From Nageia nagi (Eukaryota > Pinophyta), in assembly GCA_050084985.1 (NCBI GenBank), contig JBITNC010000001.1, positions 124,372,001 to 124,436,000 of the forward strand: a DNA stretch of 64,000 nt. Reading direction: 5' to 3'. Position numbers and translations under genes: made by a program. The notes beneath the pieces were generated by a model. It was given only the letters and a program-made list of their open reading frames with translations. It did not search any database and was not told where the DNA came from. This document shows, one piece after another, positions 23,479 to 35,995 of the stretch (its first letter is position 1; the number at the start of each line of letters is the position of its first letter).

Positions 23479-24949
23479 TGTAATATTGGGATAGTAAGAA
23501 GAAGAGAATGTAAGATAGTATAAGAGAGTTCTCCTCCATAGAAAATACAATCGAAGATGAGAACTTGAGAACATAAAATTGAGATGGTTCTACAAGGTTC
23601 AACTACTTAACCATTTAAATAAATAGTTTAAAATACATAAATCCATCAATCATAAATGGTTTTAATGTACAAGTAGTATTCATTCAACAATATGTTGACA
23701 TGATGAGCCTCCATGAGCATGCATACTCGAAGTAAGTAACTTGCAATCTCTAGAAAAAATTTGCAAGTTACAAGCAACTCATAATAAGATCAATTAGATA
23801 CACTATAAGTCAAAAAATACCAAGAAAGTATATAGTCATCTAAAAATGATCCACATTATTGATAATATAAAAAATCTTTTAAAAATTTTAAGATGAAGTA
23901 TTCATTTATACTTCACTCCCCTTTAAGATCAACTTTACCATCCTAAGCAATTATATAAGTTCATATCATATAATATAGATTCATATATTCTTTTATATCA
24001 AACTAACATCATATACTAATAATGTTCCCCCTTGAGGGTAACTTCATCAAAGGAAAGACTTAAATAATATATCCAAAGGATAATAGATCCAAAGGGTTTA
24101 AATAAAATCCTATAACATATGTCTATATACATATCATATAACATGCTTATCTTAATGTAATTAAGCATCCATGAAAGTAAAATAATAGCATGTGCCTTAA
24201 TGGTAACCAACATTTGGTAATGGTAAGTGAATATGGTAAATTGTAAATAAATTATGCATGGGAAGCTTATGTAAAGTACAAAGGAATAAAGCATGTAGAT
24301 TGTAATGCTTATTGATTAGGAAACATAGAAAAATTTAGGTTAGAAGAGTCTAAACAACATTTATTGATGAGTATCAATTGAGGGCATAGTCCATTTTTGT
24401 AAACTTAGATTTCATGAGTTGATCATTTTATCAATGAAGGAAAGCAACCGCATAAGTTGGATGAGGAGTTTCTTTAGAGTTAGTCATGAGTTATAAAATT
24501 GCTCTAAGAGATTTAGAATATTTTTACATATGGATTTCATTAACCTCACACAAGATACTTAGCAAATAAACATAAAAAAATTACACATATCTTACTAATT
24601 CCTTATAATATTGTGAAAAAAAATTTCTCTTCTAGTTGATTAGATCTTCTTCATGAGGTCATCATTCTTCATTTTTTTGTCAATGAAAATGTAAATTATG
24701 AGTGATGAACAATTGTTGAAAAATTTCTCCATTAAATTTGTAGAAATAGGTGTTCGTCGAAAGAAAAAAAATTATATCATATAAGAGCACATAAGTAGTA
24801 ATATGTTTTACATAAGTAGCTAATATTTGTTAGGAAAAAATTATTAAGGAAATCACTAAGAATTTCTTTTTTCCATCAACAAATTAGGAAAAAGATTATT
24901 TTCATTAAGGTAATAATCAAATAAGGTTAGAAATATACATAATTGCCAA

Positions 24950-25430
24950 CTTGACCAATCCACTAGTCAAGATGCATAGTCATAAGCATCATCTTAACCA
25001 TACCAGTAGTTAAGATACATAGTTTGCAAGTACCAAATATCATCTATAGATGCATATATTTTTATCCATTTATAAACATGTTCAATTGGAGGTTTAAGAT
25101 CTCCAACAACAATACTATAACATGGATAAAGAAAATTGCAATTTAACTATGCCATCTAGTCAAGATGCACAAGTAATAAACCAAAATAAAATACATCATC
25201 TTGACCATGCTACTAGTTAAGATGCATATGATGGAATAAGGTATCATTAATCTAGTAATCATGGATTCAATTTTTATCAATGGAAAAATATTGTAATGTG
25301 CAAGAAAGGTAAACCTTTTTAACCACTCCAACATTTGGAAATCATGGAGAATGGTGAACCTTTATATTTACTCCAATATTTTTAATAATAGAGAAGGGAG
25401 AACCTTTTTATCCACTTCATCCATTACAAC
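24950..25430. repeat. Degenerate short repeats within the LARD
   Basis: Four units built on 'ctagt(c/t)aagatgca' occur at 24950-24980, 24989-25022, 25143-25172 and 25196-25227. Three ~44-bp units built on 'gg(t/a)(g/a)aacctttt' follow at about 25307-25350, 25351-25395 and 25396-25430. No coding meaning is seen. Confidence 0.55.
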
Positions 25431-26369
25431 TCTTTAGCTGTAAAAGAACATAAAGAGGAATAAATTTTCCATACATGAAAATAGATTGGCATAATTTTTT
25501 CAAAAAATATAAACATCTATAAACATGGATATAACTTTTCAATGGATAAGCATATAACTTCATAAAATGAAAAACAATCCATCAAGTTACATTACATCAA
25601 TTTATAATTACATAAGGTTTTTATATATTGCTAATTTACATCATCATTTAAGTCTATAAAAAAATATATAAGACTTAATCATTAATTATTTAATCTTTAA
25701 GATTATAATTAATATATTTAAGGTATTTATTTAAATGTTAAAAAAGTTTAACCTTAACATATATATATTTCTCATGAGGTTAACTTCATGAACAAGATTA
25801 AGTAGGCTTTGAATGCTTATCAAAGTAGTATGAAGCATTAATAATAAGGTATTATGAATATCTATTATAATTATAATATACTTTCTTGTACACCAAATCA
25901 TAAAAAAAAAAAGAATTCAATATTTATACATACAACACTTACTAAACAAGTGTCAGTTGTATACATGATTTTATTATAAATATCTTTATTTATAAAGTAG
26001 AAAGCAACTATTGCACCAAATATATGTTTAAAATATTCTTATACTCATAACCCTTGTAAAAATAGCAACTAGTAGAGATGTTGCTTAACATAGTATTCTT
26101 CGAACAACTTAAGGATTTTCATGAGGAGTAGCATTTAGATTAACAGATTTTAATTCCTCATGGAGCATAGAAAAATATTCAACCAATATTCATTTTCAAT
26201 TATCAAGATATTTCTCTCTTTCATGAGCATATCAAAGACCTTCTCTCACATTGTTCTTTTCCTTTTAAACATATCATATTTATGGTTATTAGCATATAAT
26301 TGCTTATATAAAGATTGAATTTAATGCTCTAGTGAAGAGGTATTAGCCATAATGCTAGATAAAGATCAT

Positions 26370-26575
26370 TCCTCAACATTAGTTGGAGTAACATTAAATA
26401 AAATATTAGTCAAGAAATAGCATGGAGCATTAGATAGAATATGGATCAAATCATGAGGCATAACATAGAGCAAAGTCATAGGAAAAATATGAATCATAGG
26501 ATTAGGTGGAGCATGGATAAGAGGATTAAGTAAAACATTAATTGGAACATTGAGTAAAGGATTAGGTGAAACATA
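26370..26575. repeat. Low-complexity 10-24 bp repeats within the LARD
   Basis: Irregular reiterations of 'gattaggtgga', 'acatt' and 'gcatgga' produce an artificial 83-codon open frame on the minus strand rich in Pro, Asn and Leu. It resembles no protein family. Confidence 0.5.
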
Positions 26576-26811
26576 ATCCTCTTCAAACCCAAAATATGTT
26601 GGATACTTTCCTATCATTGCTAATTTGTGCCCTCACATTTGAATGATGATCTCCATTTATAGTTATTTGGAATGAATCAAGTAGATATGGAATAGTAAAA
26701 AAATTAATGTTGATAGTAATGCCACCATAGATTTGTTATGAAAATAAAATCTTCACTACAATATTTATCAATTGATTTCCTTAGAACATGATGCATCATC
26801 ATACTACATGT

Positions 26812-26915
26812 CTAAGTACCATTAATGTAGGTGGTAAGGTCACCATAGATATCTACAAAAAAATGGTGACATGAAAATTTCTAGGCATCATTAATGCAAG
26901 TGGTAAGATCACTAC
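26812..26915. repeat. Short direct repeat within the LARD
   Basis: Two ~33-bp units containing 'cattaatg' and 'gtggtaag' occur at about 26815-26849 and 26880-26914. Confidence 0.5.
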
Positions 26916-28682
26916 ATAATTCTATGTTAATTAATTATAAATATATCAATGAAACAAAAATTTAATCATTCAATAATTATTTATCACATATACATGGTTA
27001 CGAAGTTTTATTATTCTCATATATAAAAAAAAGGAGACTATTATAAACCATAGCATTATATAATATGGTTTATAATAGTCAAGATTTACAAATTAAATGG
27101 CCATTAATTGATAAATATATTGAAAATGATAAAATAAATATCAATTATCAACAATACTATTACATGGAAGGTAATATTATTGTCTACATAAAGAACATCT
27201 ATCAATAAGCTTGTGGTCATCGTAACAAAGCAACTTTAATTCATAAATATGGATACAAACTTTCCAACAATATAGCATTAATCTTTAAAAAAAGAATAAA
27301 AATTTTAATATGGAAGTGAAAAGGTGGCACATATTAAGTTTCACTCTTAAAAATATAATTCTACTTTTACCAAGTATAAAACTAATTATCACATAGCCAA
27401 AGTGTGATATTGAGATACATAAGTTAAGACTTAAAAAAATTAACTTTGGTTTTATCAACATGATTTTATTTTAAAAAAAATAGGTTAATTAATACTTGAT
27501 ACACATCAAATAATTATTACACGAAAAATATCTCGTAATATCCTTTAAATACTACTTATATCTTTATGGTCGTAATATTTAGTTTATCCATAATCATAGA
27601 TCAATAATCATAAATGTTTGAAAGCTAGAAAAGAAGGTTCATTTTCTTTGAAAGAAATACTTTGCTTAAAAAGTAGTTATCAACTTTTTTCTACAAAAAA
27701 AGGCACTCATAGAAAGCACTTTATCTTTTAATATTTGAATAAATAGTCATGTGAAAAAAAAACACATGCACTAGACAAAAGATAAGGGAAAGATATTTAT
27801 ATATTTTTACTTTTAATTTAATGCATAGCTTTATTAATGAGCTACACCTCAAATCTTATGAGGAACATAAGTGGTGGGCAACACAAGTAGAACCCGTACA
27901 AAGTGGTGGGCCATAATTTAAAGTGGAACCTACAAAGTTTTTTTGATAAAAACTCTAATATCATCCAAACTATCATCCTTTTTCATTTTTTTTAATAATA
28001 ACACCAAAATATATTTATTTATAATAATATCCAAAAATATTTCTCTTTTTCCCTTTTTTTGATTTAAAAAAAAATAACTCCTCTAAAAAATATAAACTCC
28101 CCTCTATTTTAATAATAGAGGAAAAAATGACCATTGTTATGTCTCTAATAATTTTTCAAGGAATAAAATAATCAATATAATAGAACTAGGAGTCAAAAAA
28201 TAGGAGATAAATAAGTTATACTTCTCACCAAAGATAATTACCATCCACCCACTACCTGTAAAGAATTATTATAAAATTTCACTATTTTACTAAGTACATT
28301 AATCATGAGGGGAAAGCGAGGACTATAAAAAATAAACTAAAGCATGGAAAATGGGGAAAAAATGAATGATAAATTAGAAGGAGGCCAATGCCACAAAATG
28401 TACAAGGGAGAGAGGAGATGGCCATAATAAGAAAGGAAGCCATGATGGAGGGAGGTAGGAGTCATAGTATACTTGGTTGTTCCACCTACCTCACCTCGAG
28501 TGATAGTTAATCAGGGATGGAATCAATGGTGTAGGTGCATGGTGCTCTATATTGAGAATGCATAGAGGGTTGTTGATTGATCTACACTAAGGAAGTTCCA
28601 TTTATCATTAGAGGAAGTATCCATTCATCCCTTTAAAGAAAATGTAGGCTTGGCACATTTTTTAGGGTATCATGACCTCTTA

Positions 28683-28967
28683 GGGATGCTTGCATCCCTT
28701 CATAGAGATACATCCCCCTTGAGAGGATTGTACCTCCTTTGGGGTTAATGGGCCCCTATGGAGAGTTTGTACCCCCTCCATTGGGTGGTGACCCCCACAA
28801 GGTGGACTGCACCCCTTTAGGGGTTGGCAGCTCTTATGGGAGTTCATGCACCCTATTGGGGTTAGTGTGGCCCCTCTTAAGTAGGCCCACCTCCCCTCTT
28901 GAGGTGGCATGACCTCATGGATTAGTATGCACCCCCTTTGGGTTTTGCACCCCCTCAAGTGCCCTGC
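28683..28967. repeat. GC-rich 20-bp hairpin minisatellite within the LARD
   Basis: About 14 imperfect units of roughly 20 bp, most carrying a small inverted repeat such as ACCCCTTTAGGGGT, CCCCCTTGAGAGG or CCTCCTTTGGGG, separated by TG/TGCA-type spacers. GC content jumps sharply against the surrounding AT-rich DNA. It lies about 0.95 kb inside the 5' LTR, in the leader region of the element. The 92-codon minus-strand frame across it is a by-product of the repeat. Confidence 0.8.
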
Positions 28968-28979
28968 TTTTTAAAAAAG

Positions 28980-29900
28980 AAAAAATATATATTAAAAAAT
29001 TATGTTTAAAAAATAAATAATATTTTCTTCTATTTTTTTATATACATAAATGTAAATAATTATGTATTCAAGAATAAAATTATTCAATCCCTTTTTTTAT
29101 TTTTGTGTAAAAAATATAATATTGTATAAAAATTATATAATAAATAATAGTAATTTATTATTTATATAAAATAATAAATATATTTTTTGATATATATATA
29201 AAAGATGTGCACAAAACATTAATGCTTCTAATTTATTTTTTGAAAAGAAAAATTACAATATTCATTGTAATGTAAACAAAGTCTTGTACATTTGTAACAA
29301 AAATAAATAAATATATTTTACAAAGCCTTTTTTTGTAAATATATATATATTTAAATAGCCATAGGTTAACAATTTTTGTAAAGTTCAAATTGTAAAATAA
29401 ATTTACAATTTTTCATTAAAAAATTAACATATTTTATATATGAAATAAAATTTTATAAAGAATTAGTTATATTGTAAAAAAAATAGGAAATTTTTAACTT
29501 GTAAAAATAATTGCAAAAACTTTACAACATAATAAATATAGCAAATAATGTTAGGAACTAAAAATACATAAAATTCAATACTAACCCTTTAGAAAAAAAG
29601 GTTAATCTCAAAAAAGAGAATGTTAGCATCAAAAATAGTTAGAGAGTATTAACATCCTTCCTAATTTGTAAGTTATTCTTACATCAAGAAGCTATTTTAA
29701 CACAATATACAAGCTTAAAGCTTAATTTTAATAAAAAAAAATAGCTTGTGTACAAAATTAAAAACAAAAAGATTTTAAAAGAGCTAATTTTTAACAAAAT
29801 AATTGCAAAAAAATATAACTTACAAAATATAAGAGAGTGAGAAGAAAATTTATACCTCAATATGGTTTTATCTCACAAGATGAATGGAAAATCTCTAAGG
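28980..29900. other. AT-rich leader region of the LARD
   Basis: Extremely AT-rich, with no coding resemblance. It ends at the primer-binding site. Confidence 0.5.
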
Positions 29901-29903
29901 AAA

Positions 29904-29915
29904 GCTCTAATACCA
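29904..29915 (-). other. Primer-binding site (initiator-Met tRNA type)
   Basis: Minus strand reads TGGTATTAGAGC, matching 11 of 12 bases of the complement of the plant initiator-Met tRNA 3' end (TGGTATCAGAGC). The single change is C to T. It is separated from the LTR by two bases. Confidence 0.8.
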
Positions 29916-29917
29916 AA

Positions 29918-30424
29918 TGAAGAAGATAAAGTAGTCTATTATCTCCACCAAAAATCACCTTGTATGGAATCTTCCACTAATCTTAAGAACAAATTGATCA
30001 TTCACATAAGATAACTCAAATATTTATAGTGGTTCCTTAAATTATGGGATTACATCCACTTGAACCATCTCAAATTCTATTATCTCAAGAACTTTAGCTC
30101 TCTCTACAACTAGAAGTGTATTCAAGCTTCCTACAAGATCAAGTTTTTCTCATACTACAAGCAAGAGAGTATTTTCCATAAGTGTATATTAAAATAAGCC
30201 CAGGCCCTCTATTTATAGGTTAAAACCTCACCTTAACTTATTTTTTTTAATTCACATGGGGTTAGAATGGAAAAGTTTCATGCTTGAGTGTAGGTCAAAA
30301 TCTTCCACTATTTAATTACTTTTAAGTATTAAGTGATAAAATAGGGAGTTACATAACAGGAGTATTAATACTTAGATACCATATAAATGCTAACTTACGC
30401 AATAATACATTATATTTTATAACA
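29918..30424 (-). repeat. 5' LTR of the LARD (right)
   Basis: Runs from TGAAGAAGATAAAG to TTATAACA on the plus strand and pairs with 22958-23468. A TATA-like 'ctatttataggt' is shared by both copies (about 30210-30221 here), though it reads forward on the plus strand. Confidence 0.85.
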
Positions 30425-30895
30425 AAATATATAATAAAGTAACATTTTGATAAAAGTTAGGATCATTGCATTTGTAATTATATATACTTTTTCATTCACA
30501 AAGTTATGATATGTAGAAATTGTATAATTCATATCATGGAAAGATTATTAATTATTGCAAGTTAAAATTTATCTTTAGTTGTGTTATTTTCTTGATCATA
30601 ATATGATCTTAATACACATATGAAAGAGGACCATTTGGAGTTTATCACATTTCAAAAGTGTTGTTTGAAGTTTGATATATAAAAAACGTTGTAAGGGAAG
30701 CATCCTAATGAAGCAATGTAAAACTTCAAGAGAAGTAATGAAAGGCAAACCATCATTTAAGAGTGGATATACCCTAAAGTGAGAGTAACCAATATAATTT
30801 ATGTATTTGATCATTTTACATATATTTTTTCATTTAAATTCTATTTCTTGTAGTATGTTACTACTTTGTGTATGCATAAGAATCTTTTGATTACT
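30425..30895. other. Intergenic, no gene
   Basis: AT-rich DNA. The 72-codon minus-strand frame at 30596-30814 is not recognisable. Confidence 0.5.
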
Positions 30896-31384
30896 ATGAA
30901 TGGTGTCTCCATTATCATATAGTTTTGTATAAATAAAAATGTGAAATATGGGATGATGATTCCTAACATATATACAAATGCAATTGATTGATAGTAAGTT
31001 CTTATTTTATCATTGGTATTAATATGCTTTATGAGATTTATAGTAACTATTGTTATGATAAAAGTACACCAAGATTGAAGTTATAAACGTTGAGTATGTG
31101 CCAAAGAAAATTTGAATAAATATAATTCATTCATAAAGCTACATGAATGGTGTCTCCATTATCATATACTTTTGTATAATTAAAAATGTGAAATATGGTA
31201 TGATGATTCCTAACATATATACAAATGCAACTGATTGATATTAAGTTCTTATTTTGGCATTGGTATTAATATGCTTATGAGATTTACAGTAATTATTGTT
31301 ATAATAAAAGTACACCAAGATTGAAGTTATAAACATTGAGTATGTGCCAAAGAAAATTTGAATAAATATAATTCATTCATAAGT
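30896..31384. repeat. Recent 247-bp tandem duplication
   Basis: Copy 1 (30896-31142) and copy 2 (31143-31384) begin with 'atgaatggtgtctcc' and stay in register with very few differences, much closer than the LTR pairs in this window. No coding content is seen. Confidence 0.85.
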
Positions 31385-32299
31385 TTATAATTATGAATAT
31401 GATGGATGGTGCAAGTTTTGTTGGTATTCTATATAATATCATTATAACAATTCATGTGTTGTAATAGTGTTGCCAAAAATAGTGTATTTATACTTGACTG
31501 ATTAATCTCAATAATGATATTTATTGTTGCATTATATATATGTTTAGCTTTAAATGAGCACATGATCAAAAGATCTTATAATATTTTTTTTTTTAAATAT
31601 TGCCAATAAATCATATTAATGAACTACAACTAGAATGTAATGGGAAATATATATTCTAAGCATGTTTGCTAATTCAAAAACTAATTTATGGTCATGATGT
31701 GGATGTAACAATATACCTATTAGTTTAAATATGAATATTATAAAAGATATTTTATGATCGCATATCCCAACATTTACTTATGATAGTTGTTTATTTTCAA
31801 TATTTTAATTATCGACGTGTACCAACTTGTAAGGTGTACCATCACACTTTTGTAAGGTGAATCACCATTTTGTAATGAACCACTAATTAGGGTTAGGGTA
31901 GCATTATTATAAATATTTATAATAAGGGAAGAGAGATAATATTGGAAAATATATTATCTTTTGAGATGTAAGGAGGAAGCCCCTAAAAGAGTCTAGAGAT
32001 TTAAATATTATCATTTAGAGATCTATCCCATTATGCTTATTTTTGTATCTTGATAATTTTGATATATAGCACCTATAAATTTTAGTTTCTAGAAATAGAA
32101 GTTTTTAAAAATTATAATATGATTGATATAAGAAGATCTCAAGACTATGATAAATTGATAGAATATTACTTTTTCTTGAACCTAATCCTAGGTATAGAAG
32201 GTCAACATTACCTCATTTTATCTTGATCAAGATGTTATTCAATGATACTAATGATTTGAGAAGATAAATGGCATCCCTTCTTGGGGTAAATTCACCAAA
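31385..32299. other. Intergenic; possible LTR/leader of the following gag scrap
   Basis: A TATA-like 'attataaatatttataata' near 31908-31924 and the text after it look like the 3' half of an LTR followed by a leader, in front of a gypsy gag fragment on the same strand. No partner LTR was found. Confidence 0.35.
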
Positions 32300-32580
32300 T
32301 GCCTCTTGGTTTGATTTTTCCTAAGCGATTTTGAATATTTTATCGAAGCTCTAAGAAAAATCCACCAAATATCAATTGTAAAAGAATACTAGACTCAGTT
32401 TGAAAAATTGACTGATTGCATTGAAGGATTAGATGAATCCTTTTCCAAAAGTTATTTCATTAGTGGGGTTTAAAGAAAAGATTCACATGGAAGTTAATAT
32501 GTTCAATCTTAATATATGATGATAATTATTGGGCTCACTAAATTGGCTGAAGATAATTTCACTTCTCAACATAAGTAGGT
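32300..32580 (+). pseudogene. Ty3/gypsy gag fragment
   Basis: The frame reads SWFDFS, then SIVKEY, TAG, TQFEKLTDCIEGLDES and SKSYFISG. After a frameshift it continues GFKEKIHMEVNMFN. This matches the gag domain common in plant Ty3/gypsy elements (pattern KEYQxxFExL...FxSGLKxEI). The TAG stands where the family has Gln, fitting CAG to TAG. The fragment ends shortly before the telomere-type array, and no pol follows. Confidence 0.7.
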
Positions 32581-32732
32581 AAAACAACCATTTAGAAAAT
32601 TATAAAATTCTTAATTTGATCCAAAAACAAATCACCCATGATGCCAATTATGATACTATATCCAACTATTAAATTATTTTAGTTTGTTCTAATCTTGATG
32701 TAAAAATTTATGGGTATTTTTTAAAAAATACA

Positions 32733-33708
32733 GTAGTTTAGGGTTTAAGGTTTATATTTTTAAGTTTTTAAGGATTTAGAGTTTTAGGGTTTTAAGGTTT
32801 TAGGGATGAAAGGTTTAAGGGTTTAGTATTTTATGGTTTTAGGTGTTTAGGGTTTCAGATTTTAGGATTCAAGGGTTTAAGGTTTTATGCTTTTATGGGT
32901 TCAAGATTTTATGATTTTAGGGTTTAAGATTTAGGGTTTTATGGGTTTAGGATTTAAAGGTTTAGAGTTTTTGAATTTAGGATTTTAGGGGTTTAGGATT
33001 TAAGGTTTAGGTTTTTAGGATTTATGATTTAGGTTTAGGGTTTTATGATTTTTAGTTTTAAGGTTTAAGGTTTTAGGGTTTGGGGTTTTAGGGATTTTAG
33101 ATTTTGGATTTTGGATTTATGGTTTACCAAGGTTTAGGATTTTAAGTATTTAGGATTTAGTGTTTGGTAGGTTTAGGGTTTTAAGGTTTAGGATTTAGGG
33201 TATAATTGGGTTTAGGGTTCTAGGGGTCTAGGATTTTAGGGTTTAGGGTTTTAGCTTTTAGCATTTTAGGGGTTTAAAGTTTAGTATTTACGATTTAAGG
33301 TTTTAGGGATTTAGGTTTTAGGATTATAGGTTTAGGGGCTTAGGGATTATGATTAAAATTAAGGGTTCTTAGGCTTAAGGTTTCATGAGTTTAGGGTTGA
33401 TGGTTTTAAGGGTTTAGGTTTTAGGGTTTTAGGGGTTTAAGGTTTAAGTTTTTAAGGGTTTAGGGTTTTAGATGTTTGGGGTTTATTATTTTAGGGTTTT
33501 AGGCTTTAAGGTTTAGCATTTAGTATTTGATAGTTATTATTTAGGATTTTAGAGGTTTAGGCTTTAGGTTTTATGGGTTTAGGTATTATGATTTTTTTTA
33601 GGGTTATAAGGTTTAGGGTTTAGTATTTAAGGGGTTTAGGTTTGAAGAGTTTAGTTTATTAGATTTTTAAGGGTTTAAGGTTTAAGGGGTTTAAGGTTTT
33701 AGGGTTTA
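32733..33708 (+). repeat. Interstitial telomere-type repeat array, degenerate (TTTAGGG)n
   Basis: About 1 kb of continuous variants of the plant telomere unit: TTTAGGG, TTTTAGGG, TTTAAGG, TTTAGGA and similar, all with the G-rich strand on plus. The register drifts throughout and no long perfect run is left, so it is old. Such arrays may come from chromosome-end fusion, telomerase-mediated break repair, or amplification of a telomere-like satellite. The sequence alone does not decide between these. Confidence 0.9.
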
Positions 33709-33955
33709 ATTTTAAATGTATTAATTTTAAATACATTAAATGTATTAATAAAATGTATTTAAAATTTTAAAGAAATCTTTAAAAATATTTTATAATAAAA
33801 AAAAGTAGTAGGTATGTCATAATGGTACATAAGTGCATATAAAATTGAAGTAACTTATTTAAATTCAAAATTATAATATATTGATGGTTATATATATTAT
33901 GTATCATAGGATAACATTAAAGCATATATTTTTAGTTTAAAAATACAATATCTAA
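33709..33955. other. Spacer between telomere-type array and CACTA relic
   Basis: AT-rich, with a small inverted motif around 'ttaaatacattaaatgtatt' near 33723-33752. No gene. Confidence 0.4.
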
Positions 33956-35237
33956 CTATCTTCTTCATCAATAGGATGTACAATATGTTTTCCTCTTGGA
34001 TCATAAGTAATTACAAACCATCATTTCTTATTCAATATATCTAGAGTAAAAAATATTTTACTACAATGTTGTGGTAAAATATAAGGCTCTTTATCTTTGG
34101 TTAAATATCATATGGATTCCATAACACAATAACTATTAGGCCCATCATATAAGGTTGTTCTTCTATTAAAACCTTCAAACCATTTACATTTAAATACTAC
34201 ACACTAGATTGATCTATAATCCAATTGAATAATTTCTTGATTTTTTTCTATACATTATAATTTTTCTTCTATCTATTTTGTATCTTTTGTACTTTCATTA
34301 CTTGCTTGGTCAAATTCAACCATCACTTCATAATTAAATATTCTTATTTCATCATTCTTTTCAATTCTAAAGTGTTGACCATATCCCCACATTGCAAGGA
34401 AATACAATACCTACATATATTTACATAAAAATGTAATTAGTGTAATCACTATATTTCTATTAATTAGCCATGAAAGTCTTATAAAAAATTTTAAAAAATA
34501 TATGCAAATTAATAAAATAATAATTACTATTTTATTACATACAATAGCTATGTTATGCATCTTCATCTATCATTTCTCCTCTTCTTTGTTTCTCTTCAAT
34601 TACTTACTTCATCCATAACCTTGTACACTCCTTTGGCCAAATTTCCTCTCTTAGATATGAAGGTAGAGGACCCCTTAGATTTACACTTCGAAACAAGGTA
34701 CATTCTCTTTGAATTGTACTTTTTTTTACTATTGTACAATTCAATCCCTCTTTTTCACATTCCATATTCATCATGATAAATTGGTTTATAGATTCATATT
34801 TATCATAATTTGTAAAATCATGATATTATAATATATACTCATTAGTAATAATTGATTAAATTAAATCCAAAAATGCATGTCCATATATATTATTACAAAT
34901 TACTAAAATATCAAATATTGTTATATGTACCTATAAGACAATATATTGTCCCATTTATTTCTAAAACATCCCCTTATGATTTGTTTGATTCATTTTCATT
35001 ACATATCCTTGGGGTAAAATTATGGATAATTTGATAAATATATTGACTTGCATAAAATTTAGATTCATATACAATGTATCCCTCACCTATAGATCATTTT
35101 GGTCATGATATTTATCTAAAAAATATTTCTATTACTTTTGAAAATCTTTTCACAAATATTATGTTTCTACCACTTATAACATATGTGATTTCAATATGAT
35201 CTACTAGATGGATCAACAAGTGTGCTTGTATATCCAT
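33956..35237 (-). pseudogene. CACTA (En/Spm) transposase-region relic
   Basis: Reading the minus strand from 35130 downward, SIGEGYIVYESKFYASQYI resembles the end of the DUF4218 domain of CACTA transposases. Further on, at 34230-33958, CVVFKCKWFEGFNRRTTLYD, KEPYILPQHCSKIFF and WxFVITYDPRGKHIVH resemble DUF4216, which follows DUF4218 in these proteins. Several stops interrupt the reading. The upstream part of the transposase is missing because an LTR sits at 35238-35927. The order and domain spacing support a CACTA origin, but I could not find its left terminal repeat. Confidence 0.55.
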
Positions 35238-35927
35238 TATAGACAACTAAAAATGATTTATTATTTATTTAATAAATAATATTATAGACTTCTCTAAATA
35301 TTAAAATCAATATTATAAATATCAAGATAAAGTTGATATTACAATGTAATACCATGTGTTAAATTAAATACAACATTATTTATCATGGTTCATATTTCAA
35401 AATATCTTGAGTACAATAAAGATTATATTATTGTCATAATTCAGCTTTCACTCCTTTCTATTTCTCATAGGTTATAAATGGAGGGGTTGGAGGTTGATAT
35501 CAGTATCAAATATCTATGATAGATAGTTATCTCATATATCATACTTTCAGTATCTCAAGATGCCACTTATTCAAAGTTCTATTATGCTTTGAGATTTTAT
35601 TACATGCTATACTTTATGTATGATGTAATTTTGTAATTTTTATGTAATCAATTTCATAGGGCTCACACACAACCCACTCTATGATTCTTTATGATCCATA
35701 GTTACATATAAAGAGGGAAATGAACATATATCTAGCCAATTGAATATATTTTACAAGTTCATCCCTATCTGATCTAGTCCTCTATGTATTCCTTTCCATA
35801 CCTTAAGTATTTTCTTATCATAAATAGGTGCACACTTTTCATTTATTAATCATTATATTTGAATAAGTTTCATATTCAATAGGCTTATTTACGTTTATAT
35901 TTTTATTTGCATAATTTAGGATCTACA
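35238..35927 (-). mobile_element. LTR (probably solo), minus orientation
   Basis: On the minus strand it starts TGTAGATCCTAAATTATGCA and ends GTCTATA. It is the reverse-complement relative of 40257-41000 over most of its length (shared 'tgtaatatcaactttatctt' and 'tattcaagatactttaaaat' type blocks). No primer-binding site or polypurine tract lies beside it and the flanks (TCCAT/TTTCT) do not form a clear target duplication, so the edges are less certain than those of its relative. Confidence 0.6.
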
Positions 35928-35995
35928 TTTCTAGTGAACTTGATAGTTACTACACACCTAGATTTTCCATCTGGTGTATCCTTCTTTAGAGATTC

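Larger units (their letters stand above)
22958..30424 (-). mobile_element. Copia-like LTR element without gag-pol (LARD-type)
   Basis: Two ~510-bp LTRs in direct orientation frame 6.4 kb of interior. Read on the minus strand, the right LTR ends in TTCA, a 2-base spacer follows, then TGGTATTAGAGC (29904-29915), one base off the initiator-Met tRNA primer site. At the other end the run AAGAGGAG directly precedes the left LTR. Flanks AAATT/AAATA give a 4-of-5 target duplication. These signals fix the orientation as minus. I find no gag, protease, integrase or RT motif in the interior on either strand, so it is best read as a large retrotransposon derivative mobilised in trans. The primer type fits Copia but does not prove it. 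Confidence 0.75.

Noticed and set aside
28680-28958. 92-codon minus-strand open frame rich in Gly, Cys and Pro
   Set aside because: It is produced by the 20-bp hairpin minisatellite; no domain and no codon-level signal beyond the repeat.
28683-28967. CRISPR-like appearance of regularly spaced short palindromic units
   Set aside because: Units are contiguous ~20-bp degenerate repeats without unique spacers, and the context is a plant LTR element.
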